64,000 nt of DNA from Amycolatopsis bartoniae. Lineage in GTDB: Bacteria > Actinomycetota > Actinomycetes > Mycobacteriales > Pseudonocardiaceae. Shown piece after piece: positions 40,707 to 48,315 of the stretch. The translations under genes were made by a program, and so were the position numbers. The notes beneath the pieces were generated by a model. It ran no database searches. It was given only the letters and a program-made list of their open reading frames with translations, and was not told where the DNA came from. Every line of letters begins with the position of its first letter. Within the stretch, counting starts at the first letter, position 1. Where the stretch lies: contig NZ_JACHWH010000006.1 of assembly GCF_014191255.1 (NCBI RefSeq), positions 186,001 through 250,000 on the forward strand, given 5' to 3'.

Positions 40707-41753
40707 ATGGAAAACGTGCTGGTCGAGGGCCAGATCTGCGCCCTGGAGGGCTGTGACAACCCGCTGCCGCCTCCGGCGGTGGACGAGCACGGGCGCCGGA
40801 AGGGCGGGCGCCCCTCGTCGTACTGCTGCAAGGGGCACGCCGACGCGGCGTCCCGCGCGCGGCGGGCGGCGCAGACGGCGGTGATCGTGGACCCGCTCGT
40901 GGAGATGCGCCGGGTCACCGAGGCGCTCGGGCCGGTCGTGCAGCCCCTGCTGGACTCCTTCGCCGAGCTGCGGGCGCGCCTGGAGGAGGCCGAGCGGGGG
41001 TCGCTCTCCCAGGTGCGCCAGGCGGAGGAGGACGCTCGTGCCGCCCGCGCGGAGGCCGAGGAGTCGGCGCAGCGCGCTGACCAGGCGGAACGGGCGCGGA
41101 ACCAGGCACTGATGCAGTCCCGCGACGATCGCGCGGCTCGTGCCGAGGCGGAGAAGCTCGCGGAGCGGGCGGCGGCCGAGGCTGAGCGGGAGAAGCGGGA
41201 GGCGTGGGCGCAGGTCGCGGAACACGAACGTGCGAAGGGTGCCGCGGAAGCCGCCCGGCAAGCGGCGGAGCAGGCACGGAACGAGCTGGCCGAGGAGCTG
41301 CGTGCCGCCCGCGCGGGGCTGGACGAGCTGCGGACCGCGCGTGCCCAGCTCGCCCGCGAGCTGGAGGACAGCCGGACCCAGCTGCGGGAGAGCACGGCCG
41401 AGCTGGTGGTCCTCAGCGAGCGCCTGGCGACCTCGCGGGCTCAGCAGACCGCCGCCGAGCAGTCGGTCGAGCACGCCCGCCGCGAGACCGCCGACGCCCG
41501 CGCGGTGGCCGACGCCCAGAGAGCCGAACGTGAGCAGGCACTGGCTCGGCTCGCCGACGAGCACACCGCGCGCCGGGTCGCCGAAGCCCGCGCCGAGGAG
41601 ACCGAGAAGGTCCTGCAGACCACGCGTGCGGAACTGGCCGAGGTCCAGGCGCGGCTGCTCGCGCTAGCCGCCGAGCAGGCCTCGCGCCCGGTCGAGCAGG
41701 AGGCAAGCAGTGGGAGCGTCGTGGCGTCAGGCGAAGATGAGTCGGCCCCGTAG
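40707..41753 (+). CDS. coiled-coil protein with N-terminal Cys/His-rich motif
   Basis: A 348-residue protein. ATG 40707 has AGGGG just upstream; an in-frame GTG at 40662 would add 15 residues across the palindromes. The N-terminus reads ICALEGCDNPLP (Cys11, Cys16) and GRPSSYCCKGHADAASRARR (Cys40, Cys41, His44), a zinc-ribbon-like pattern seen in actinobacterial DNA-associated proteins. Residues about 85-325 are an uninterrupted Ala/Glu/Arg-rich coiled coil (RAEAEESAQRADQAERARNQ and similar), reminiscent of KfrA-type plasmid proteins. The tail after 325 is Ser/Glu-rich and encoded within a duplicated DNA segment. I infer a DNA-binding oligomeric partner of the divergent recombinase; function unknown. 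Confidence 0.65.
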   Translation: MENVLVEGQICALEGCDNPLPPPAVDEHGRRKGGRPSSYCCKGHADAASRARRAAQTAVIVDPLVEMRRVTEALGPVVQPLLDSFAELRARLEEAERGSLSQVRQAEEDARAARAEAEESAQRADQAERARNQALMQSRDDRAARAEAEKLAERAAAEAEREKREAWAQVAEHERAKGAAEAARQAAEQARNELAEELRAARAGLDELRTARAQLARELEDSRTQLRESTAELVVLSERLATSRAQQTAAEQSVEHARRETADARAVADAQRAEREQALARLADEHTARRVAEARAEETEKVLQTTRAELAEVQARLLALAAEQASRPVEQEASSGSVVASGEDESAP

Positions 41754-41934
41754 CGAGATCGGCGGGACCGCCAGCGTGAACCTCAGTCGGTCCCGTAGCG
41801 GGACTACTCGCGCTAGCCGTCGAGCAGGCTGCGCGCCCGGTCGAGCAGGGCGCGGGCGGCGGGACTGACGGGCCCGTCGGTGCGCCAGGCGAAGACGAGC
41901 CGACCCCGTAGCCGCGGAGCCACGATCGCCAGCG
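41658..41934. repeat. diverged tandem duplication of the LysR gene 3' end
   Basis: Bases 41658-41700 match 41807-41849 at 40 of 43 positions, and 41724-41754 match 41882-41912 at 27 of 31. A third short copy of the second block (AGTCGGTCCCGTAGC, 41785-41799) lies between. The right-hand copy is the end of the LysR coding region; the left copy forms the last codons of the coiled-coil gene, read on the opposite strand. A spacer difference of 9 bp shows an indel since duplication. Confidence 0.85.
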
Positions 41935-42691
41935 GATGCAGTCCGGGGCGGGAGCGGGCGAGCGAGTCGGGCAGGATCGCCACCCCCAGCCCGTGTGCGG
42001 CGAACTGCGCCAGCACCGAGGGATCGCCCGCTTCGCAGACGATGCGCGGCCGGAAACCCGCGGCCGCGCAGGCGTGTTCGAGGTGGGAGCGGATGCCGGT
42101 GCCGGGCGGCAGGCTGATCAGCGGCCGGTCCCGCAGCTCCGCGAGCGGGATCTCGGCCAGCCCGGCGAGCTCGTGGTCCGGCGCGACGGCGGCGGTGATC
42201 GCCTCGTCCGTCACCACGACGAAGCCGAGACCAGGCGGCGGCTCGGGACCGGCGGAAACGAGCGCGGCGTCGAGAGTGCCGTCACGCAGGCCCTCGACCA
42301 GCTGGGCCGACCCGGCCTCGGTGAGCGTGACCTCGACTCCGGGGTGGTCCCGGTGGAACGCGGCGAGCAGCCCGGGCAGGTCGACGTTGTGCGAGGTGAC
42401 CATGCCGACCGCGACCCGCCCGCGCAGCAATCCGGTCAGCTCGTCGACCGCCGCCCGCGCTCCCGCGACGGCCGCGAGCGCCGCACGGGCGTAGGGGAGT
42501 ACGGCGGATCCGGCGTCGGTCAGGCGCACCCCGCGCCCGGACCGGTCCAGCAGCTCCTGGCCCAGCTCCCGTTCGAGCCGCCGGATCTGCGCACTCACGC
42601 CAGGCTGGGCCACGTGCACCCGCTCCGCGGCGCGCGTGAAGTTGCGCTCCTCGGCGACCGCGACGAAGTACTCCAGCTGACGCAGTTCCAT
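41813..42691 (-). CDS. LysR family transcriptional regulator
   Basis: A 292-residue regulator. The HTH (1-60) is MELRQLEYFVAVAEERNFTRAAERVHVAQPGVSAQIRRLERELGQ, divided here at the helix-turn-helix centred on AAERVHVAQPGVSAQ. The effector domain (about 88-290) has the usual alternating strands (RVAVGMVTSHNVDLPGLL, DAALVSAGPEPP, LISLPPGTGIRSHLE). It is divergent from a small SnoaL-like gene across about 70 bp and likely regulates it. Its 3' end is duplicated next door. Confidence 0.92.
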   Translation of the reverse strand: MELRQLEYFVAVAEERNFTRAAERVHVAQPGVSAQIRRLERELGQELLDRSGRGVRLTDAGSAVLPYARAALAAVAGARAAVDELTGLLRGRVAVGMVTSHNVDLPGLLAAFHRDHPGVEVTLTEAGSAQLVEGLRDGTLDAALVSAGPEPPPGLGFVVVTDEAITAAVAPDHELAGLAEIPLAELRDRPLISLPPGTGIRSHLEHACAAAGFRPRIVCEAGDPSVLAQFAAHGLGVAILPDSLARSRPGLHPLAIVAPRLRGRLVFAWRTDGPVSPAARALLDRARSLLDG

Positions 42692-42762
42692 AAGCGATGA
42701 TTATAGGAGTCAGCAGAACCAGCTCTTGGACTTCTGACAGGCCGCGCGCCACGCTGGGAGGC

Positions 42763-43104
42763 ATGAGCGCCAAGGAACCCGAAGACCTCGCCCGCCTGTT
42801 CGTCGAGCGGGCCAACGCCCGTGACGCCGCCGGGCTCGCCGAGCTGTACGAACCCGACGCCGTCCTCGCCTATCCGCCGGGGTCGGTCACCGTGGGCCGC
42901 CCGGCGATCCGGGCGGTGTTCGAGCGGATGCTGGAGCAGGCTCCCCGGTTCACCGTCGAGGAGCCGCTGCCGACCGTGCGCCACGGTGATCTGGCCCTGA
43001 CCTCGACCCGCCCCGCCGACGGCACGGGCGGCCGGGTGCAGGTGGCGCGCCGCCAGGCGGATGGCACGTGGCTGCGCATCATCGACCGCCCGGAGTCGGG
43101 CTGA
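42763..43104 (+). CDS. SnoaL-like/NTF2-fold protein
   Basis: A 113-residue cone-shaped alpha+beta barrel protein. ATG 42763 is preceded by GGGAGG. It opens EDLARLFVERANARDAAGLAELYEPDAVLAYPPGSVTVGRPAIRAVF in the typical DUF4440/SnoaL order and ends RRQADGTWLRIIDRPES. Family members are small isomerases, hydrolases or dehydratases, or have unknown roles. It is divergent from the LysR gene. The 3' end overlaps the remnant of a dehydrogenase gene on the other strand. Confidence 0.82.
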   Translation: MSAKEPEDLARLFVERANARDAAGLAELYEPDAVLAYPPGSVTVGRPAIRAVFERMLEQAPRFTVEEPLPTVRHGDLALTSTRPADGTGGRVQVARRQADGTWLRIIDRPESG

Positions 43105-43218
43105 GTCCGAGGACGATCCGGTACCGGACATCGGCCGCAGCGAGCCGGTCCAGAGCCGTGTGGACTCGGTGACGGGAAGGACCTCGACGGTCGCGGTCAC
43201 GTCGTGGACGACGACACA
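43079..43218 (-). pseudogene. remnant of a zinc-type alcohol dehydrogenase/quinone reductase gene
   Basis: On the minus strand, one frame gives VVVHDVTATVEVLPVTES and the adjacent frame gives HTALDRLAAADVRYRIVLGL before a stop at 43079. The second piece is the standard C-terminus of zinc-type dehydrogenases ('aldrlraGdvryRaVl.') and the first could be the strand before it, so they are probably the two parts of one frameshifted tail. Nothing of the upstream catalytic or Rossmann domain remains; the ABC ATPase gene occupies that place. Confidence 0.5.
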
Positions 43219-43232
43219 CTGACCGGCGTGGC

Positions 43233-44015
43233 TCAGCGGTCGGCCCGGGCCGACCAGCGGCCGTCCTCCCTGCTGATCCGCACCGGGTGGTCGAAGCACT
43301 TCGTCACCTGGTCGCTGGTGAGCACGTCCGCGACCGGGCCCGCCGCGAGCGCGCGGCCCTCGCGCAGCAGCAGCGCGTGGGTCGTGCTCTCCGGCAGCTC
43401 CTCCAGATGGTGCGTCACGAGCACGGTCGCGAGCGCGGGATGCCGGCGACGCAGCGTGTCGAGGCTGGTCAGCAGCTGCTCGCGGGCCGCGAGGTCGAGG
43501 CCGGTGGCGGGCTCGTCGAGCAGCAGCAACCGCGGTCGCGGCATCAGCGCCCGTGCGATGAGGGCCCGGCCGCGTTCGCCCTGGGACAGCACGGGCCACA
43601 GCGCGTCGCGGCGGGTGCTCAGGCCGAGCATCCCGATCAGCTCCTCGGCCTGCTCGACCTGCTCCGGGGCAGGCGACCAACGCGGCACGAACTCGGTGGT
43701 GTTGGTCAAGCCGGTGAGCACGACGTCACGCACCCGCAGCGGCGTGCGCAGGGGATGGCGCGGGTCGACGTGCCCGATCTCCGCCCGCAGGCTGCGCATG
43801 TCCACGCGGCCGAGACGGTGGCCCAGCACGTCGACGGTGCCGCGGGTGGGGTGCGCACGGGCACCGAGCAGGCTCATCAGCGTGCTCTTGCCGGCGCCGT
43901 TGCCGCCCAGCAAGGCCCAGTGCTCGCCCTCGCGGACGGTCAGCGAGACCGAGCTGAGCAGGTAGTTGCCGTCGCGGACCAGGTCCACTTCGTCGGCCAC
44001 CAGAACCGCGGTCAC
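43233..44015 (-). CDS. ABC transporter ATP-binding protein (YlmA/ModF-like)
   Basis: A 260-residue ATPase. Walker A is LLGGNGAGKSTLMSLLG, the Q-loop region is IGHVDPRHP (His where Gln is usual), the signature is LSQGERGRALIARAL rather than LSGGQ, and Walker B is RLLLLDEPATGLDL. The LSQGE signature and lack of any permease gene suggest the YlmA-like orphan ATPases. Its ATG overlaps the stop of the upstream GntR gene by 4 bp. Role unknown: it may serve a permease elsewhere or act without one. Confidence 0.87.
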   Translation of the reverse strand: MTAVLVADEVDLVRDGNYLLSSVSLTVREGEHWALLGGNGAGKSTLMSLLGARAHPTRGTVDVLGHRLGRVDMRSLRAEIGHVDPRHPLRTPLRVRDVVLTGLTNTTEFVPRWSPAPEQVEQAEELIGMLGLSTRRDALWPVLSQGERGRALIARALMPRPRLLLLDEPATGLDLAAREQLLTSLDTLRRRHPALATVLVTHHLEELPESTTHALLLREGRALAAGPVADVLTSDQVTKCFDHPVRISREDGRWSARADR

Positions 44016-44704
44016 TGCGCCACCCCCGATCGCAGCTCGGAGACGATGGCGTCGAGGTGGGCGACGGTGGCGGCGGCCGCCGCGTCGGCGTCCCCGCGCT
44101 CGAGCGCGTCGAGCAGGTCGGTGTGGGCGTCGGACACGTCCGGCAGCGGGGTCTCGTGCCGGAACATCTCGGTGATCGCGTCGTGCAGCACCGGCTGCGC
44201 GGCGGCGAACAGGTCGGCCAGCAGCGCGTTGCCCGCCAGCGCCACGATCGACCGGTGGAACTCCAGGTCGGCGGCGACGAACTCGGCCGGGTCGGCGTCC
44301 AGCAGCTCCTGGCGGCGGCGCAGCCCGGACCGCAGCCGCGCCACGTCCTCGGGCCGCACGCGCTGCGCGGCGAGGCGGGCCGCCTCGACCTCCAGCGCGC
44401 GCCGGACCTCGTAGACCTCCAACAGCCGCGCCCGGCGCAGCAGGCCGCGTACGTCGGGGGAGCCGGCAGGCGGCTCGGCGACGAAGGTGCCCGAGCCGTG
44501 CCGCACGTCGAGCAGCCCGTCCCGCGCCAGCAGCCGCACGGCCTCGCGCACGGAGGAGCGGCCGACCCCGAGCTCGGCGGCGAGCCGCACCTCGTTGGGC
44601 AGCCGTTCGCCCGGTTTCCAGTACCCCTCGCGGAGCCGGTCGCGCAGCAGGCTCTCCACCTGCGGAACGACGGGGCCGTGTCGCAGAACAGTCACGACGG
44701 GCAC
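44012..44704 (-). CDS. GntR family regulator, FadR subfamily (FCD domain)
   Basis: A 230-residue repressor. The winged HTH (about 10-75) contains LREGYWKPGERLPNEVRLAAELGVGRSSVREAVRLLARDGLLDVRHGSGTFV in the standard order. The C-terminal FCD helical bundle (about 95-225) carries metal-ligand residues in FVAADLEFHRSIVALAGN (Asp and His) and VSDAHTDLLDAL (His), then AHLDAI. It is co-translated with the downstream ABC ATPase gene and may regulate it. Ligands in the subfamily are usually carboxylic acids. Confidence 0.9.
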   Translation of the reverse strand: MPVVTVLRHGPVVPQVESLLRDRLREGYWKPGERLPNEVRLAAELGVGRSSVREAVRLLARDGLLDVRHGSGTFVAEPPAGSPDVRGLLRRARLLEVYEVRRALEVEAARLAAQRVRPEDVARLRSGLRRRQELLDADPAEFVAADLEFHRSIVALAGNALLADLFAAAQPVLHDAITEMFRHETPLPDVSDAHTDLLDALERGDADAAAAATVAHLDAIVSELRSGVAQ

Positions 44705-44754
44705 GCTAGCACGCGGTCCGCAGAGGTCTGAGGACTAGGTTTCCCGGCTTGCGG

Positions 44755-44780
44755 TGTCGGATCGGGGCGATGGCGTTCGT
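44755..44780 (+). promoter_or_regulatory. candidate ECF42-type promoter
   Basis: TGTCGG (44755-44760) and CGT (44778-44780) are spaced 17 bp, about 50 bp before the dihydrofolate-reductase-like gene. TGTCGA-like -35 elements are known for ECF42 targets; the match is partial. Confidence 0.3.
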
Positions 44781-44832
44781 AGCAGGGGTGAGGCCGCCCG
44801 CGAGGGGCGGCACCGAGGCAAGGGAAACCACG

Positions 44833-45432
44833 ATGAAGCTGACCACGATGACCCAGATCACCCTCGACGGAGTGGTGCAGGGCAACGGCGCCGCGTCGGA
44901 GGAGGACCGCAGGAACGGTTTCGAGCGCGGCGGCTGGGCCTTGGGCGCGGGCGACGACGAGACCAGGACGCTCATCACGCGGACCTACCAGCGCGCCGAC
45001 GCGTTCCTGTTCGGCCGCCGCACCTACGAGTTGTTCGCCGGCGCCTGGGGGCCCAGCACGCATCCGGTCGGCGTGGCGCTGAACGAGGCCCCCAAGTACG
45101 TGGCATCGACTACGCTCACCGCGCCGAGGTGGCAGAACACGACCGTCCTCGGTGGTGACCTCGCGGCGGCCGTCCGTGAGCTGAAGGCCGAGCCCGGGGG
45201 TGAGCTGCAGGTGCACGGCAGCGGCACGCTGACCCGGTGGCTGCTGGCGAACGGCCTGGTCGACGAGCTGACCCTGATCGTGGTCCCGGTGGTCCTCGGC
45301 CAGGGCGCGCGGCTGTTCCCGGAAACCGGCCCGGATCTCGCGCTCGACCTGGTCGAGTCGCGGGTCGACGCGAAGGGCGTGACGACCCAGGTCTTCCGGC
45401 CCGCCGGGCGCCCGCACTACGCCACGGCCTGA
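44833..45432 (+). CDS. dihydrofolate reductase/RibD C-terminal-like protein
   Basis: A 199-residue protein of the RibD C-terminal fold often labelled 'dihydrofolate reductase family'. It begins MKLTTMTQITLDGVVQG, contains RADAFLFGRRTYELFAG (NADPH-binding region), LQVHGSGTLTRWLLANGLVDEL and VVLGQGARLFP. True folate reduction is unlikely. It is the first of three closely spaced genes leading to an ECF42-type sigma factor and a DGPF protein, so it is probably part of that regulon. Confidence 0.87.
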   Translation: MKLTTMTQITLDGVVQGNGAASEEDRRNGFERGGWALGAGDDETRTLITRTYQRADAFLFGRRTYELFAGAWGPSTHPVGVALNEAPKYVASTTLTAPRWQNTTVLGGDLAAAVRELKAEPGGELQVHGSGTLTRWLLANGLVDELTLIVVPVVLGQGARLFPETGPDLALDLVESRVDAKGVTTQVFRPAGRPHYATA

Positions 45433-45467
45433 CCCGAACCACGCTGTTCACAGGAGGGGATTTTCCG

Positions 45468-45797
45468 ATGCAGTACCTGGTTTCCGTGATCCACGACCAG
45501 CCGAGCCTCGCCACCGCGGACGAGCACGCCGCGATCGACGTGTTCAACGAGCGGCTCCAGACCGGGGGCAACTGGGTCTTCGCCGGCGGTCTCGCCGCGC
45601 CCGACGCGGCCACCGTCATCGACAACCGGGGCGAGGACGCGCTGGTCATCGACGGCCCGTTCCTGGAGTCCAAGGAGTACCTCGCCGGCTTCTGGGTCAT
45701 CGAGGCCCCCGACCTGGACGTGGCGCTCGCGCTCGCCGCCGACGGGTCGAAGGCGTGCAACCGGAAGGTCGAGGTGCGGCCGTTCCGGGCCGAGTGA
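45468..45797 (+). CDS. YCII/DGPF-domain protein
   Basis: A 109-residue YCII-related protein. ATG 45468 follows GGAGGGG. It carries the defining motif in ALVIDGPFLESKEYLAGFWVIEA (D-G-P-F about residues 64-67), and ends CNRKVEVRPF. DGPF proteins are characteristic genomic partners of ECF42 sigma factors; the next gene, overlapping by 4 bp (GTGA), encodes one. The molecular role is unresolved. Confidence 0.9.
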   Translation: MQYLVSVIHDQPSLATADEHAAIDVFNERLQTGGNWVFAGGLAAPDAATVIDNRGEDALVIDGPFLESKEYLAGFWVIEAPDLDVALALAADGSKACNRKVEVRPFRAE

Positions 45798-47026
45798 CCG
45801 TGGCCGACGTCCGCGACGCGGTCACCCGGGCCCACCACGAGGAGTGGGCCCGGGTCGTCGCCGCCCTGACCAGGCGTTTCGGGGACCTCGACATCGCCGA
45901 GGAGGCGGCGGCCGAGGCGTTCGCGACCGCCGTCGAGCGGTGGCCCGCCGAGGGCGTGCCCCCGAACCCCGGGGCCTGGCTGACCACCACCGCCACCCGC
46001 AAGGCCATCGACCGGATCCGGCGCGAGACCAAGCGCGACGACAAGCACAAGGAGGCTCAGCTGGTGCACGACCACACTCCACGCGAGCCTCCCGGTGCCC
46101 TCGACGACGACCGGCTCCGGCTGGTCTTCACCTGCTGTCACCCGGCACTGGCGATGCCCACCCGCGTGGCGCTGACCCTGCGCTTGGTCGGCGGGCTGAC
46201 CGTGCCGGAGATCGCGCGCGCCTTCCTGGTGGCCGAGAGCGCCATGGGGCAGCGGATCACCCGCGCGAAGGCCAAGATCAAGGCGGCGCGGATCCCGTAC
46301 CGGGTGCCGTCCGCCGAGGATCTCCCGGCCCGGGTCGCCGGTGTCCTGACGGTGTTGTTTCTCGTGTTCAACGAGGGCTACCTGGCGTCCGGCCCCGGCA
46401 CCGATCCCGTGCGCCAGGACCTGACCGCCGAGGCGATCCGGCTCACCCGCCTGGTCCGCGCCCTGCTGCCGCAGGACGGTGAGGTGGCCGGGCTGCTGGC
46501 GTTGATGCTGCTCATCGAGGCCCGCCGTCCCGCCAGGGTGTCGGCCCACGGTGAACTGGTCGCCCTCGACGAGCAGGACCGCGGGGCCTGGGACACGACG
46601 CTGATCGCGGAAGGCCACCGGCTGGTGCGTGAGCGCCTGGCCGCCGGAGTACCTCCGGGCCGCTACCAGATCCTCGCCGCGATCAACGCCGTGCACACCT
46701 CCGCCCGCGACATCCGCGACACCGACTGGTCCCAGGTCCTCGCCCTCTACGATCAGCTCGCCCGCCTCGACGCCTCCCCGGTCGTCGCCCTCAACCGGGC
46801 CATCGCCGTCGCCGAGCTCGACGGCCCGGAGGTGGCGCTGGCGGTCGTCGACCGCCTTGAGCCGAAGCTGGCCGGTTATCACGCCTACCACGCCACTCGC
46901 GCCGATCTGCTGCGCCGGCTGGGCCGCGGCCAGGACTCGCGCGCGGCGTACGACAAGGCCATCGAGCTGGCGGGCAACACCGCGGAGGTCGCGTACCTGA
47001 CCCGCCGTCGCGACCAGCTGGCGTAG
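45794..47026 (+). CDS. ECF42-type sigma factor with long C-terminal extension (DUF6596)
   Basis: A 410-residue protein. Sigma region 2 is WARVVAALTRRFGDLDIAEEAAAEAFATAVERWPA (residues about 13-47), and region 4 is LRLVGGLTVPEIARAFLVAESAMGQRITRAKAKI (about 128-161). The extension contains the DUF6596-type segment VLTVLFLVFNEGYLASGPG and EAIRLTRLVRALLPQDGEVAGLLALMLL, then TPR-like helices ending YDKAIELAGNTAEVAYLTRR. This architecture with a DGPF gene just upstream defines the ECF42 group, in which the C-terminal extension, not an anti-sigma factor, controls activity. Start GTG 45794 (or GTG 45800). Confidence 0.93.
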   Translation: MTVADVRDAVTRAHHEEWARVVAALTRRFGDLDIAEEAAAEAFATAVERWPAEGVPPNPGAWLTTTATRKAIDRIRRETKRDDKHKEAQLVHDHTPREPPGALDDDRLRLVFTCCHPALAMPTRVALTLRLVGGLTVPEIARAFLVAESAMGQRITRAKAKIKAARIPYRVPSAEDLPARVAGVLTVLFLVFNEGYLASGPGTDPVRQDLTAEAIRLTRLVRALLPQDGEVAGLLALMLLIEARRPARVSAHGELVALDEQDRGAWDTTLIAEGHRLVRERLAAGVPPGRYQILAAINAVHTSARDIRDTDWSQVLALYDQLARLDASPVVALNRAIAVAELDGPEVALAVVDRLEPKLAGYHAYHATRADLLRRLGRGQDSRAAYDKAIELAGNTAEVAYLTRRRDQLA

Positions 47027-47131
47027 AGCGGCTAACATCGGTGGCGACGTACGAAAGCCACAGCCCGGTGGGTAGTCCGGGCGGTGCCGGTCTCCGGCGC
47101 CCGTACGAGTGCCCCCGCGGGCCACCGGTGC

Positions 47132-47161
47132 GTCCTTTGTTCGAGCGATCCAGCAAAGGAC
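47132..47161 (+). promoter_or_regulatory. hairpin masking the ribosome site of the next gene
   Basis: GTCCTTTG (47132-47139) pairs with CAAAGGAC (47154-47161) around a 14-nt loop. The ribosome site AAAGGA (47155-47160) lies inside the right arm, six bases before ATG 47167, so folding would block translation initiation. Confidence 0.6.
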
Positions 47162-47166
47162 CCAGC

Positions 47167-48312
47167 ATGCCCGCACCCGGCACCGTACTGATCATCGGCT
47201 CTGGCCTCGGCGGCCTCACCCTCGCCCAGTCCCTGCGGGCCGGTGGAATCGACGTCGCCGTCTTCGAACGTGACCGCAGCCCCTGGGAGCGCCCCCAGGG
47301 TTACCGGCTCCACCTCGACGCCGACGCCGTCAACGCCGTCCGGGAGGTCCTTCCGCCGCACCTGGTGGCACTGTTCGAGGCCACCTCGTACTTCACCGAA
47401 CCCTTCACCACGATCCTCGACACCGACCTGACTGTCGCCCGGCGCCTGCCCGCCGCCGGGGACGTGCACGCGAACGTGGACCGCGCCACGCTGCGGCGGA
47501 TCCTCCTGACCGGCCTCGACGACGTCCTCCACTTCGGCAAGAGGCTGGAGCGTTACGAAAGCACCTCGGCCGGTGTCACCGCGTACTTCGGCGACGGCAG
47601 CACCGCCCACGGCGACGTGCTGGTCGGTGCGGACGGCATCCGCTCCGCCGTCCGTGCCCGGCGGGCGCCACACCTGTCCACTGTGGACGCGGGCATCACC
47701 GCGATCTACGGACGGCTGCCCCTCGACGTCGCCCGGCCGCGAGTGCCCGCGGAGGTCCTCGACGACATCTTCGCCATCGCGTCCGACCACCGGAAGGTGT
47801 TCCTGGGGCTGGGCTCGGTGCTGTTTCCCTCGCGCCACGAGCAGGACGACTACGTGGTGTGCGTCGTCGGCGGACGCCACGAGTTCTTCCCCGGGACCGC
47901 CGGCCGCTCCGGGAACGACCTCCGCGAACTCGCGGCGCGCGCACTGGCCGACTGGCCCGGCGGCGCCGCCGACCTCGTCCGCCAGGGGGATCCCGGGACG
48001 TTCTTCCCGGTTCGCATGGACACCAGCGTGCCCGGCACGCTCGACGCGCCGACCAACGTCACCCTGCTCGGCGACGCCGTGCACGCGATGACGCCCACCC
48101 TCGGACGCGGCGCCAACCTCGCCATGCGCGACGCGGCCCTGCTCGGCCGGGCGCTGCGTACCGTCGCCGCCGGGGACAGCGATCTCGACGAGGCGCTCTC
48201 CCGCTATGAGCGTGACATGACGGCGTACGGGTTCCGCGTCGTGCGCGAAGCCGCCCGGATCGGTGAGCAGCGCATGGCGCAGAACCCGTTGCCGGCGGCG
48301 GCGCTACAGTGA
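47167..48312 (+). CDS. FAD-dependent aromatic monooxygenase
   Basis: A 381-residue group A flavin monooxygenase. The ADP fold is VLIIGSGLGGLTLAQSLRAGG (about 7-27), followed by VFERDRSPWERPQGYRLHL. The DG motif is DVLVGADGIRSAVRARR and the GD motif is VTLLGDAVHAMTPTLGRGAN near residue 300. It follows the ECF42 gene by 140 bp, with a ribosome-masking hairpin between, and may belong to that stress regulon. The substrate is unknown. It is a paralogue, not a close copy, of the TetX-like gene at the left end. Confidence 0.9.
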   Translation: MPAPGTVLIIGSGLGGLTLAQSLRAGGIDVAVFERDRSPWERPQGYRLHLDADAVNAVREVLPPHLVALFEATSYFTEPFTTILDTDLTVARRLPAAGDVHANVDRATLRRILLTGLDDVLHFGKRLERYESTSAGVTAYFGDGSTAHGDVLVGADGIRSAVRARRAPHLSTVDAGITAIYGRLPLDVARPRVPAEVLDDIFAIASDHRKVFLGLGSVLFPSRHEQDDYVVCVVGGRHEFFPGTAGRSGNDLRELAARALADWPGGAADLVRQGDPGTFFPVRMDTSVPGTLDAPTNVTLLGDAVHAMTPTLGRGANLAMRDAALLGRALRTVAAGDSDLDEALSRYERDMTAYGFRVVREAARIGEQRMAQNPLPAAALQ

Positions 48313-48315
48313 CCC

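Noticed and set aside
39422-42700. The recombinase region as a complete integrative element
   Set aside because: No cargo, replication or excisionase gene, no tRNA target and no matching att sites at both ends. The duplicated block lies only on one side.
43233-44704. GntR-ABC pair as a full drug exporter
   Set aside because: No permease gene or membrane domain is present on either side, so only an orphan ATPase can be claimed.
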